From assembly GCA_964466315.1 (NCBI GenBank), contig CAYXNS010000036.1, forward strand, positions 1-27,611: a stretch of DNA of 27,611 nt, in the 5' to 3' direction. Each line of letters begins with the position of its first letter. Position 1 is the first letter of the stretch. Source of the stretch: SMWC01 sp964466315. GTDB lineage: Bacteria; Pseudomonadota; Gammaproteobacteria; Steroidobacterales; Rariloculaceae. The notes below the pieces were generated by a model. It had not been told where the DNA came from. It saw nothing but the letters and a program-made list of their open reading frames with translations, and did no database searches. Positions 14,267 to 21,480 of the stretch are shown piece after piece. Both the position numbers and the translations under genes were made by a program.

Positions 14267-15630
14267 TCCCCGTCCCCACCGTCACCGTTTTGCTGGGCGA
14301 GGAGTTCCTCCAGCGCCTCGAAGCCAGCGTGTTGGAGAAGCCGGCTGACATCTGATGTGCTCACCGGCTGAGCACTCGGCACTCCGGCACCCAGAACAGT
14401 CTCCGTGGCCCTTTCAATCTCCCTAGCCGCGGCCACGATGAGTGTATCGGCTTCTGCTTGACCTTCTTGTAAGCAAATAAGCCGTTGCGCTAATAATGCG
14501 GGTGGGTCGCTACCTTTCGCGATCTGATCAAGATCCAGGGCCGGCCCAGATTGGTCTACAATCTTCTCAATAAAAAAGAAGACGCCACCGTGATCGAGCT
14601 TCTGCGCCTCCTGAACAGCGCCATCAGTTCGGATTCGGCGAATGCGATCATGGATCCTGGAGCGTCCAGTCAATGTAATGCGACAACCGACGGCCCTCGT
14701 ACTACCTAATGTGGGCGCGATTCTGTTGTTCACATCGTCAAGTGCAGAGCGAAGCTCAGCAGCGAACGCGTCCTCGAGGTCTTCACCCTCTAGATCGGGA
14801 ATAGCCTCAATTGAGAGATCAATGCGCTCGTACCGCAAGGGTGCAATTGAAAGCTGAGCGAGCTCCACTGCACTGGATTTCGACACGCATGCCAACCACG
14901 GGCCGTGTAAGCCTGGCTCGCCTGGATCAAGCCCAACCAGCGAACCGAGGTAGCCGACTGGACGCGTAGCCGAGAAATCATCGGGTTTATGAATGTGTCC
15001 AAGAAGCCAAGCCGCACCCGGCGCGTCATCGAAGGCGGCCCGCGGCACAGGGGCATATGGGCTGCTTCCACCGTCTACATCGCAGTGTAAGACTCCGATA
15101 GTAGGGATGTCGTCGGGAAAGGTCTCAATAGGATCATCAAGTGGATTTCTCAATACGCGCTGCTCGGGGAAGGACCAACCGAGCAGCCGCAGCTTATCGC
15201 CGGTCTGCTTAGTTAACTCGATGGACTCCCAGGCACCACCTCGCCCCAATAGCTTAAAGTGCTCCAGATGATCTGCGAGCCTCGGCAATGCGTGTACGTC
15301 GTGATTTCCGGCGACACCAAAGATTCCAATCTCTGCGAGATCGAGTTTACGAACACCACGCTCGAGGTGCCCATACGCTTCAAACCGATCATCGAGACTC
15401 TCAACGACGTCGCCGGCTAGTATGACCGCATCAACATCGTTGTCGATCGCCCAGGTCACCGCCCGTTCCCAGGCCGCTGCGGGTGTGAGTTCAGCCCTGC
15501 GGACTCCGTAATCTTCAATATCTTCCGGCACACGACTCGGTCGGCGACCAAGATGGATGTCACCTACGCACAGGAGCCGAAATTCGCCGGGTGCTGCCCC
15601 ATTACCGTCGCTACCCAACTTATCGTTCAT
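14263..15630 (-). CDS. SbcD/YhaO-like metallophosphoesterase (putative DNA nuclease subunit)
   Basis: A 455-residue calcineurin-type phosphoesterase with all core metal motifs in order: VGDIHLG (D-x-H), LAGDVVESLD (GD), VAGNHDVH (GNHD), LHCDVDG, and LLGHIHKPD (G-H-x-H). This is the layout of the Mre11/SbcD family, which cuts DNA ends together with a Rad50/SbcC-like partner. The C-terminal 200 residues, rich in helices, probably bind the ATPase. The frame extends upstream to a TTG at 15672, but the ATG at 15630 has GGAG 5 nt before it and is chosen. The downstream ATPase gene overlaps its stop by 4 bp. Family membership is clear; that it acts in DNA repair or phage defence is inference from the partner and from the ssrA-side location. 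Confidence 0.85.
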   Translation of the reverse strand: MNDKLGSDGNGAAPGEFRLLCVGDIHLGRRPSRVPEDIEDYGVRRAELTPAAAWERAVTWAIDNDVDAVILAGDVVESLDDRFEAYGHLERGVRKLDLAEIGIFGVAGNHDVHALPRLADHLEHFKLLGRGGAWESIELTKQTGDKLRLLGWSFPEQRVLRNPLDDPIETFPDDIPTIGVLHCDVDGGSSPYAPVPRAAFDDAPGAAWLLGHIHKPDDFSATRPVGYLGSLVGLDPGEPGLHGPWLACVSKSSAVELAQLSIAPLRYERIDLSIEAIPDLEGEDLEDAFAAELRSALDDVNNRIAPTLGSTRAVGCRITLTGRSRIHDRIRRIRTDGAVQEAQKLDHGGVFFFIEKIVDQSGPALDLDQIAKGSDPPALLAQRLICLQEGQAEADTLIVAAAREIERATETVLGAGVPSAQPVSTSDVSRLLQHAGFEALEELLAQQNGDGGDGE

Positions 15631-15672
15631 GTAACTCCATCTGATGCGAGCAGGAACCGTATCGAGGCTCAA

Positions 15673-16226
15673 GCATTAACCTATTTACCCTGATCCGGTC
15701 TGTTTTTGCCCAATTCGATGCCAACTTAGGCCGTCTGGCCGGCGTGGCCGAATGTGCAGGAAGCTATGCCTCGCGTGATTATTTTCCCCTTGGTTGCCCG
15801 GTGCGCTAGTCATCACGCCTGAGCTTATTCTTGTTTCCCAACATACTCCGAACCATGGTTGAGAGCACGCGTCAGTCCCAAAAATTGTTAATCGGTTCCG
15901 GATCATCAATCCATTCTCGCTGCCAGCTCTCGGCGCGGGCGTGACTCGGTCTGTCACTTCTTCTGGCAGCGCCAGGGACAGTGGTCATTTCCAATTCTGG
16001 CTGGATGACTGTGGGATACCGACGTACGACTCCCCCTGCCCAAAGCTCCCTGAGCAGGGTTTGGACTGGGGAGTGGACTTCATTGAGCCTGGATTCCTGA
16101 GGCGCTCCAGCGACTACTGATGTGGGGTCTATGTGGGGTCCTACTCGTTTTCGATTGTAACTCTTTGTATTTTCTATCTGAATGGTGGAGGACGGCTCCC
16201 CCGAGTATGCATAGCCGTACATATTA
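15673..16226. other. Intergenic region without recognisable genes
   Basis: About 550 bp lie between the phosphoesterase and the palindromic repeat copy at 16227. Minus-strand frames of 90 and 127 codons exist here but have unlikely composition and no family resemblance. It is the likely seam between the DNA-repair module and the repeat-separated genes. Confidence 0.5.
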
Positions 16227-16268
16227 ACGGTTAACCGACGACTGCTTCCGGCCAAAAGCGGACGTCAC
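16227..16268 (+). repeat. Intergenic palindromic repeat, copy A
   Basis: The core ACTGCTTCCGGCCAAAAGCG (16241-16260) lies inside an imperfect inverted repeat with flanking arms GACG (16237-16240) and CGTC (16263-16266). It belongs to the same family as the copies at 17398, 19002 and 20213. It lies 3' of the metallo-hydrolase gene. Confidence 0.8.
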
Positions 16269-16298
16269 GATCCCAACGCGACCATCTGCCGAGGCAAT

Positions 16299-17333
16299 CT
16301 ATTGCATCGTCATCCGGTACATAGCCTCGACCTGAATCGAGAGCCAGTCATCGTAGTTGAATAGGTGGTCGTACTGGGCAAACACTGCCGAGCGCTGAAT
16401 ATCTTCCAGGCTTTCCCCGCGCGCAATACCCGCCGCGACGGTGTCGCGAAGATCCTCTATGTAATGCCGATGCTCCGTTACGTCCTCGACAGTTCCGATG
16501 GATCCGTGACCGGGCGTGACGATATCCACGTCGAGCATCTCGATAACACGGATCGCGTTGAGCCACGAGTCGAGATCTTCGGGAGGCACGCCCCTTTCGA
16601 CGAACACTGGGAAGTAACCCACGTAGGGCAGACGGCCTGTCGTGATGAAATCGACGACGAAAACGGCACGCTCGCCCGGAAACACGATTGCGCTCATGTC
16701 GTCGGAATGCAGCATGCGACCGACGTGAATGAGTTGCGCTGCCTCGCCGCCGAGCGTAACCGTAATCTCATCCCGGAAGGTACGATCCGGCGGCCGCACC
16801 TCGTTCAACGCGCCGCGCTCGACTTCGGCACCGCTCAGGATGCCATCACCGTTCGCGTCAAAGAGATGGAACTCGCCCTCGAGCTCGCCTTCCGCCTCGC
16901 CTCTCTCGAGCCGGCCGTTGCCGTTCTCGTCCAGAGCGGCCGCATCCTGCGGCAACGGCGTGTCCGCCGGCCGGAGTGCGAGATTGTGCAACATGTTCTC
17001 ATGCCCGACGAAAGTCGCCGTATCCTCGAATACGGCGCCCCCGGAAACATGGTCCCAGTGGTGATGGCTATAGAGCACGTAGCGTACGGGCACCCCGAAG
17101 CGGTTCTGAATTTCCTGTTTGAGCCAGGTCGAGAACTCGGTGCTGATCGGGTCGGCCATAATTACGCCCTCGTCCGTGACGAGAAACACCGTCCGATGAG
17201 AGTCCTGATGGGCCCAATACAGATTCTCGGTAACTTCTGTTATTCCACGAGGCAGGAATTGGGCCGACGCCTGCACAGACCAGAAGGCAGCCGCTAGAGA
17301 GGCAAGGAACAGCTTATCGATCTTTCTTCTCAT
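16299..17333 (-). CDS. Exported metallo-beta-lactamase-fold hydrolase with inserted EF-hand pair
   Basis: A 344-residue protein beginning with a Sec-type signal (MRRKIDKLFLASLAAAFWSVQASA), so it is probably periplasmic. The MBL fold is shown by SHHHWDH near residue 90 (H-x-H-x-D-H), by HVGRMLHSDDMSAIVFP supplying a third-site histidine, and by VTPGHGSIG. Between the zinc motif and the second histidine sit two EF-hand-like loops, DENGNGRLERGE (about 133-144) and DANGDGILSGAE (about 158-169), each with the D-x-N-x-(N/D)-G spacing of calcium loops. Such proteins hydrolyse varied substrates; none is predictable here. ATG at 17333 has AAGGGA 7 nt upstream and gives the better signal peptide; a GTG eight codons earlier is less likely. 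Repeat copies A and B bracket the gene. Confidence 0.88.
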   Translation of the reverse strand: MRRKIDKLFLASLAAAFWSVQASAQFLPRGITEVTENLYWAHQDSHRTVFLVTDEGVIMADPISTEFSTWLKQEIQNRFGVPVRYVLYSHHHWDHVSGGAVFEDTATFVGHENMLHNLALRPADTPLPQDAAALDENGNGRLERGEAEGELEGEFHLFDANGDGILSGAEVERGALNEVRPPDRTFRDEITVTLGGEAAQLIHVGRMLHSDDMSAIVFPGERAVFVVDFITTGRLPYVGYFPVFVERGVPPEDLDSWLNAIRVIEMLDVDIVTPGHGSIGTVEDVTEHRHYIEDLRDTVAAGIARGESLEDIQRSAVFAQYDHLFNYDDWLSIQVEAMYRMTMQ

Positions 17334-17397
17334 GATTAGATCCCTTAATTTCTGCACTAAGCTCCGCTCTCAGAATTTTTTTCTATGCTGATACCCG

Positions 17398-17433
17398 CTG
17401 ACGACTGCTGCCGGCTAAAAGCGGACATTCAGC
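17398..17433 (+). repeat. Intergenic palindromic repeat, copy B
   Basis: The sequence GACTGCTGCCGGCTAAAAGC is followed by GGACATTCAGC. Here the outer arms are GCTGA (17398-17402) and TCAGC (17429-17433), complementary to each other but different from the arms of copies A and D. It lies just upstream of the metallo-hydrolase gene. Confidence 0.8.
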
Positions 17434-17460
17434 AATATTTACTCGCCCTCTCTGAGTAAC

Positions 17461-17517
17461 GCAAAGAAGGAGGCGATCCTCGGCAGCAACATGATCAAGC
17501 TGCTGAAGATCGCCTGA
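17461..17517 (+). pseudogene. 3' tail of a lost amidohydrolase-like gene
   Basis: On the plus strand, nineteen codons ending in TGA read AKKEAILGSNMIKLLKIA. This resembles the usual end of amidohydrolase-2 (ACMSD-type TIM barrel) proteins, where E-x-I-L-G-x-N-x-x-R-L-L closes the chain. Upstream the frame runs directly into repeat copy B, and nothing of the barrel is left. It is probably a remnant; the assignment rests on a short motif. Confidence 0.35.
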
Positions 17518-17528
17518 CGGCGGCCCTT

Positions 17529-18809
17529 CTACCAGACTCTCGGCCAGGGTTTACCTACGAGGAACGCGGGGTTGGCGCCCGCGCGCGGCGTATACTTCTG
17601 GACGCGGCCGGTTCTCACCTCTGAGGTGTAGAGATTGCCGTCCATGTCCGTATGGAACCCATGTACGCCCCACATGCAGCCCTGGCAGTCGCCGAACGTT
17701 CCCCACGAATAGATGAAGTTGCCGCTGGCGTCGTAGCCGTTGAGTTTGCTCGATCCCTGGTCGGCTGCCCAGAGCACACCGTCGTCACCCATGTAGATGT
17801 CGTGGATGTTCATGGGCGGGCGCGGACCCATGCTCCACTGGTCCAGAAAATTGCCGTTCTCATCGAACACTTGTACGCGGCCATTGTTGCGGTCGTTTAC
17901 GAAGACTTGCCGCGTCGTCGGGTTGACGGCGATGCCGTGCACACTGTTGAAATAGCCGGGACGCTGTTCGTTGGGCGGAGTACCCTTCATGCCCCACTGC
18001 GTGAGCTTGTTGGCGTCCATGTCGTACTTGATGACGCGGGTGTTATCGTAGCCGTCGGCCAAATACCAAGTGTTAGCGTCCATGAAGGCCATGAACGTCG
18101 GCCGGGCGAAGTGCGTATCGTCGTTACCGGGCTCACCTGGCGTGCCCAGCGTCAGGAGGCGCTCTTTGCCGTCATTGCTGAACTTGCTGATGAAGTGGTT
18201 GTCGGCATCCACTATCCAGACGTGCTTTTCTGGATCGTAGGGGCTGATCTCGATGTCGTGCGGCCGGCCCCAGATACTGTCCCACTGCGACCAGTCTTCA
18301 ATCATGTTGCCCTCGCCATCGAACACGACGATGAGGTGCTCCCATCGCCAATCGATACCCGGACGGCCGCTGCTCCCATCCTCGTTCCCGATGCCGTGAC
18401 TCGGGGTGGCACTGGCGGTTTCTCGCAATGGTACACGGCCACCGACGGGGAACTTGATGCCAGGCCCAATCTCAGGCAGCCAGGTCCTGGGGATGTTCAC
18501 AGGAAGCACAGGCAGTTCGCCTTTCTGCGCCACAAGGATGCGGTCGGGGCTCTCCACGAAGACATCGGTGGACTGCGACCAGGTCCATCCCTCGTGGTCA
18601 GGAAGGCTTTCCGCCAGCGGCTTCGGCCATCCCTGCACCGGATCGTATGGGCCGAACACATCTTGCCCGCCCTTGAGGCCGGGGACCGCCGCGAACTCGG
18701 CTCCAAGCGGCTGTTGCTCCTGAGCACTATCCAGCAGTCGGCTGCCTAGCAGAACGATTACCAGAAGACCCGCACAGGCTGCCGCAATTGTAAGAATACG
18801 TTTATTCAT
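17529..18809 (-). CDS. Exported NHL-repeat beta-propeller protein (PAL-like)
   Basis: A 426-residue protein with an N-terminal hydrophobic signal (MNKRILTIAAACAGLLVIVLLGSRLLDS), either cleaved or a membrane anchor. It is followed by an NHL-type propeller. Successive blades carry PHDIEISPYDPEKHVWIVDADNHFISKFS, RPTFMAFMDANTWYLADGYDNTRVIKYD, VHGIAVNPTTRQVFVNDRNNGRVQVFD, IHDIYMGDDGVLWAADQGSSKLNGYD and VHGFHTDMDGNLYTSEVRTGRVQKY. Such propellers resemble the peptidyl-hydroxyglycine alpha-amidating lyase fold, but catalytic activity cannot be affirmed. ATG at 18809 has GAGGGGG about 5 nt upstream and is preferred over the ATG eight codons earlier. It ends 12 bp from the amidohydrolase remnant on the other strand and is bracketed by repeat copies B and C. 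Confidence 0.85.
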   Translation of the reverse strand: MNKRILTIAAACAGLLVIVLLGSRLLDSAQEQQPLGAEFAAVPGLKGGQDVFGPYDPVQGWPKPLAESLPDHEGWTWSQSTDVFVESPDRILVAQKGELPVLPVNIPRTWLPEIGPGIKFPVGGRVPLRETASATPSHGIGNEDGSSGRPGIDWRWEHLIVVFDGEGNMIEDWSQWDSIWGRPHDIEISPYDPEKHVWIVDADNHFISKFSNDGKERLLTLGTPGEPGNDDTHFARPTFMAFMDANTWYLADGYDNTRVIKYDMDANKLTQWGMKGTPPNEQRPGYFNSVHGIAVNPTTRQVFVNDRNNGRVQVFDENGNFLDQWSMGPRPPMNIHDIYMGDDGVLWAADQGSSKLNGYDASGNFIYSWGTFGDCQGCMWGVHGFHTDMDGNLYTSEVRTGRVQKYTPRAGANPAFLVGKPWPRVW

Positions 18810-18903
18810 TGTTGCCCCCTCAAAAATTCCCAAACCAGCGTCGCCTCAGCGCGAGCCGCGAGGCCTCGGACACCTGCCGGAACTCCCTATTCTAGTTGCT
18901 CAG

Positions 18904-18933
18904 ACCATACGGCCCACTACCCTCTGGGGTCAA
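18904..18933 (-). promoter_or_regulatory. Putative sigma-70 promoter of the NHL protein gene
   Basis: On the minus strand, TTGACC (18933-18928) and TATGGT (18909-18904) are separated by 18 nt. They lie about 95 nt before the start codon. Confidence 0.35.
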
Positions 18934-19001
18934 CCCCATGCCCAGTAAAGTTTCTCGTAGATTCCTCACTACAAATTGCTAAAAAAATCTAGACACCAAG
19001 G

Positions 19002-19034
19002 TACGGCTGCTTTCGGCCAAAAGCGGACGTTAGC
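19002..19034 (+). repeat. Intergenic palindromic repeat, copy C
   Basis: TACGGCTGCTTTCGGCCAAA is followed by AGCGGACGTTA. The arms GCTTT and AAAGC pair around CGGCCA, and ACG/CGT extends the stem. It lies between the NHL and alpha/beta-hydrolase genes, in the same orientation as copies A, B and D. Confidence 0.85.
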
Positions 19035-19052
19035 GTACAGACTAGTTGACGC

Positions 19053-20057
19053 TTAATCGTCCTTAAGGAAGCGATTGAAGAACGCAATCGAGTCAGTCAC
19101 TACCTCACGCTGAACCTGGTCGGGATCATAGACTCCGTCCGTGTTGCGCTGCACGTAAGCAAACCCATGTAGGTCGTGGTCGTAGGATTTCCACTCTACC
19201 TCCTTGCCTGCTTCAGCGAGGAGTTCGTAGTTGACCCTGAACGTGTCCTGGTTGTGGTCACGATCACGGCCCTGGACAAAGATCGGGATATCGATGGAGG
19301 CAATACGCTGCATGGCTATCGGCCTGTTCACGCGTTCCTGGACCGCCTTTGCGGTTTTTGCCTGCATCTCCACGGTGTTGACCTCCATGGTTTCTGGACG
19401 CTCTGGCGCGCTGGGATCGCGCGGGGCTAGATCCATGAAATCTGAAGAGGCCGGCTCGCTCGCGATACCGACGCGGAGGATCTCTGGGTACTCCGATGAG
19501 ATCTTCATGAGCATCTCACCGCCATGACTCATGCCCATGTAGCCCACTCGACCGGCGTCGACAAATTCCAGAGTCTTGACGTATGCGATGATCGTTACGA
19601 CATCCTCGTATTCAAGTGGCGCACGATTGTAGCGCGGGCGACCCGACCAGCCCCGTCCGACGCGGGGCGAGCCGTCGTAGACCGGGATATCGACCTCTGA
19701 CCGATACCGCAGCCAGGCCACGGCATAGCCCGCATCTAGGAACTGGTCGAGGGTCCATCCTCGGTTGTGGCTGTAGTCGCGAACGTACTCCAGAGCCTCG
19801 CCCCCGTTACCTGAGGCGAACAGGACTATAGGGAATGGCCCATCGCCCACCGGCTTGCGAAGCCCGATCGGCGTGAATAGCCCATCGTCGGTCTCGATCA
19901 GGTGATAGGTCACAGGGAATGCCGAACCCTCTACGGCTTCGGTCATGTAGATGATGCCGCCGTCGGCGTTCGCTCCGAGGGAGACTGACCACAACGCCAT
20001 AACAGGCACAATACGGACGGCGAGAGTCGCTAGGATTATCTTGATCAGCTGTAGCAT
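19053..20057 (-). CDS. Exported alpha/beta hydrolase (dienelactone hydrolase/prolyl-oligopeptidase-like)
   Basis: A 334-residue protein with an N-terminal hydrophobic signal (ILATLAVRIVPVMALWSVSLGANA). It has an alpha/beta-hydrolase core. The nucleophile elbow GYMGMSHGGEMLM (G-x-S-x-G) is near residue 173-180, a likely acid lies in FVQGRDRDHNQDTF, and the catalytic histidine in SYDHDLHGFAY near the end. The strand-turn segment GPFPIVLFASGNGGEA matches the oxyanion region. It probably cleaves ester or peptide bonds; the substrate is unknown. ATG at 20057 has AGGGGG 6 nt upstream. It is preceded by repeat copy D and followed by copy C, like the metallo-hydrolase and NHL genes. Confidence 0.87.
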   Translation of the reverse strand: MLQLIKIILATLAVRIVPVMALWSVSLGANADGGIIYMTEAVEGSAFPVTYHLIETDDGLFTPIGLRKPVGDGPFPIVLFASGNGGEALEYVRDYSHNRGWTLDQFLDAGYAVAWLRYRSEVDIPVYDGSPRVGRGWSGRPRYNRAPLEYEDVVTIIAYVKTLEFVDAGRVGYMGMSHGGEMLMKISSEYPEILRVGIASEPASSDFMDLAPRDPSAPERPETMEVNTVEMQAKTAKAVQERVNRPIAMQRIASIDIPIFVQGRDRDHNQDTFRVNYELLAEAGKEVEWKSYDHDLHGFAYVQRNTDGVYDPDQVQREVVTDSIAFFNRFLKDD

Positions 20058-20677
20058 GTTTGCCCCCTGATGCGATCTTCGGTTATTCGGCTACTCGATA
20101 TCTTCAGACCCGGCGTTAGCATCCCGGGAAGGCCTACTTTTCCACTTCCATAAGCTCCAGGACGGATTCGTCGAGTACCGGCGTCGATCACAAGTATCGC
20201 CCTGAATACAAACGTTAGCCAACGGCTGCTTTCGGCCAAAAGCGGTCATTGGTTCTTCGCTAGTATAGCTTCTACGGCGTCTGTCACGCCCGAAAACGGT
20301 GCAGAACCAGAGCGGGGTGAGTAAGGAACTCCAACTATGAAGAACAACGGAGGGCAAATCCGGGCTCGAAACAGAAACTTCATTCACTCTGGGCTTTTTA
20401 GGTTTCGGGATACGCCAAGCTAACTGGGAATCCATTGGAATTGCTTCAATGAAGCGGTTCGCCCTACTTGACTAATGATTGATCGTTCGAAAAGGCATGA
20501 GATACTGTCGACCATCCGTAATGGGCGCGCTACATCGTTCGATACCCAACTGCCCACCGCCGATTGAGATGCCGAATGCCGGTCATTTTGTGCAGGAGTG
20601 GGGCGAATCGGTCGCGAAGGCGGCGCTGGAAAAGTTTCAATTTTGATAGGCGAGCTATCCGAAGAGGGCCGAAACTA
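20058..20677. other. Intergenic region with repeat copy D
   Basis: These 620 bp hold repeat copy D at 20213-20252 and no gene that I can support. The frame upstream of the enoyl-CoA hydratase start at 20678 is open but arginine-rich and unlike the family. Promoters for the divergent hydrolase and hydratase genes must lie here but were not identified. Confidence 0.55.
20213..20252 (+). repeat. Intergenic palindromic repeat, copy D
   Basis: CCAACGGCTGCTTTCGGCCA is followed by AAAGCGGTCATTGG. The outer arms CCAA and TTGG are complementary. It lies upstream of the alpha/beta hydrolase gene. Confidence 0.85.
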
Positions 20678-21466
20678 ATGACGTATGAAACTCTGCGCTT
20701 CGAAGTGGCTGATGGCGTTGCGAGAATTGCTCTGCATCGCCCAGAGTCCGCCAACGCAATGAATGAAGCCATGATTAACGAACTCAGTGATGTCGCTATC
20801 ACCTGCGATGAAGATCTTTCGATTCGCGTTGTTCTCGTCTGCGGCGACGAGCAGTTTTTTTGCGCCGGCGGAGACCTTACTGCCTTCAATATCGAGGACG
20901 ACCGAATCCTGGCCACGGTAAAGACGATGGCGGATCATCTGCATACTGCGATTTTGCGATTGTCACAGATGCAGGTACCATTGATCGCCGCCGTCGCAGG
21001 CACGNNNNNNNNNNCCGGATTGAGCCTTGTTGGCGCCGCGGATCTCGTAGTAGCCGGAAAGTCCGCGAAGTTTGTCTCAGCATATACCGCCGCAGGCCTC
21101 TCGCCGGACGGTAGTTCAACTTTTTTCCTGCCCAGGCGTATCGGGGTCGGTCGGACTAGGGAGTTGATGCTGACCAATCGCGTGCTTACGGCAGATGAGG
21201 CGCTGCGCTGGGGATTGGTAAATCAGGTCGTCGAGGACATCCACGTTCTCGATGCGAGCCTAGAATTGGCGCACTCGCTCGCATCCGGGCCAACTCGCGC
21301 TTTTTCCGCGGTGAAACGCCTTCTGGACAGCTCGTTGAGAAACGATCTCGAAACACAGCTGGAGTTGGAAGCACAGTTAATAGCGGAGTCAGCCTCCAGC
21401 GCGGACGGACGGGAAGGAGTGCAGGCGTTTCTTGAGAAGCGCAAGCCTCGATTCACGGGAAGATAA
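20678..21466 (+). CDS. Enoyl-CoA hydratase/isomerase family protein
   Basis: A 262-residue crotonase-fold enzyme acting on acyl-CoA thioesters. The first oxyanion segment is QFFCAGGDLTAFN (about 59-71); the second, AGT-xxxx-GLSLVGAADLVVA, is at 107-126. The active-site loop GLSPDGSSTFFLPRRIG (140-156), with Asp at 144, resembles the PaaG-type delta-isomerase subgroup more than the two-glutamate hydratases. So an isomerase activity in aromatic or unsaturated fatty acid breakdown is plausible but not proven. ATG at 20678 has GAGGG about 9 nt upstream; the frame extends further 5' but without family similarity. A run of ten N falls within codons 110-113. The NMO-family gene begins 14 bp after its stop, suggesting an operon. 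Confidence 0.9.
   Translation: MTYETLRFEVADGVARIALHRPESANAMNEAMINELSDVAITCDEDLSIRVVLVCGDEQFFCAGGDLTAFNIEDDRILATVKTMADHLHTAILRLSQMQVPLIAAVAGTXXXXGLSLVGAADLVVAGKSAKFVSAYTAAGLSPDGSSTFFLPRRIGVGRTRELMLTNRVLTADEALRWGLVNQVVEDIHVLDASLELAHSLASGPTRAFSAVKRLLDSSLRNDLETQLELEAQLIAESASSADGREGVQAFLEKRKPRFTGR
21005..21014. other. Assembly gap (10 N) inside the hydratase gene
   Basis: Ten undetermined bases. The frame is kept across the gap, and the four affected codons fall where crotonases carry a short Ala/Gly-rich oxyanion stretch. The true gap is therefore probably close to ten bases. Confidence 0.95.
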
Positions 21467-21480
21467 CCGAGTTATACGGA

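Noticed and set aside
15872..16255. 127-codon minus-strand frame upstream of the phosphoesterase
   Set aside because: Composition is unlike a folded protein, it overlaps repeat copy A, and no ribosome site or family was seen.
10157..16298. Integrase or ssrA 3'-end duplication that would define the island
   Set aside because: Searched by eye on both strands; no tyrosine recombinase motifs and no second copy of the tmRNA 3' end were found within the window.
16365..17297. 310-codon plus-strand frame opposite the metallo-hydrolase
   Set aside because: The opposite strand carries the full set of MBL metal motifs and EF loops; this frame has no recognisable domain.
17652..18749. 365-codon plus-strand frame opposite the NHL gene
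   Set aside because: It mirrors the codon structure of the NHL gene, has no ribosome site or family features, and the minus-strand product has signal peptide and repeats.
16227..20252. Integron attC sites for the repeat family
   Set aside because: The copies lack the GTTRRRY and RYYYAAC core sites and no integron integrase is present, so only a loose analogy to cassettes remains.
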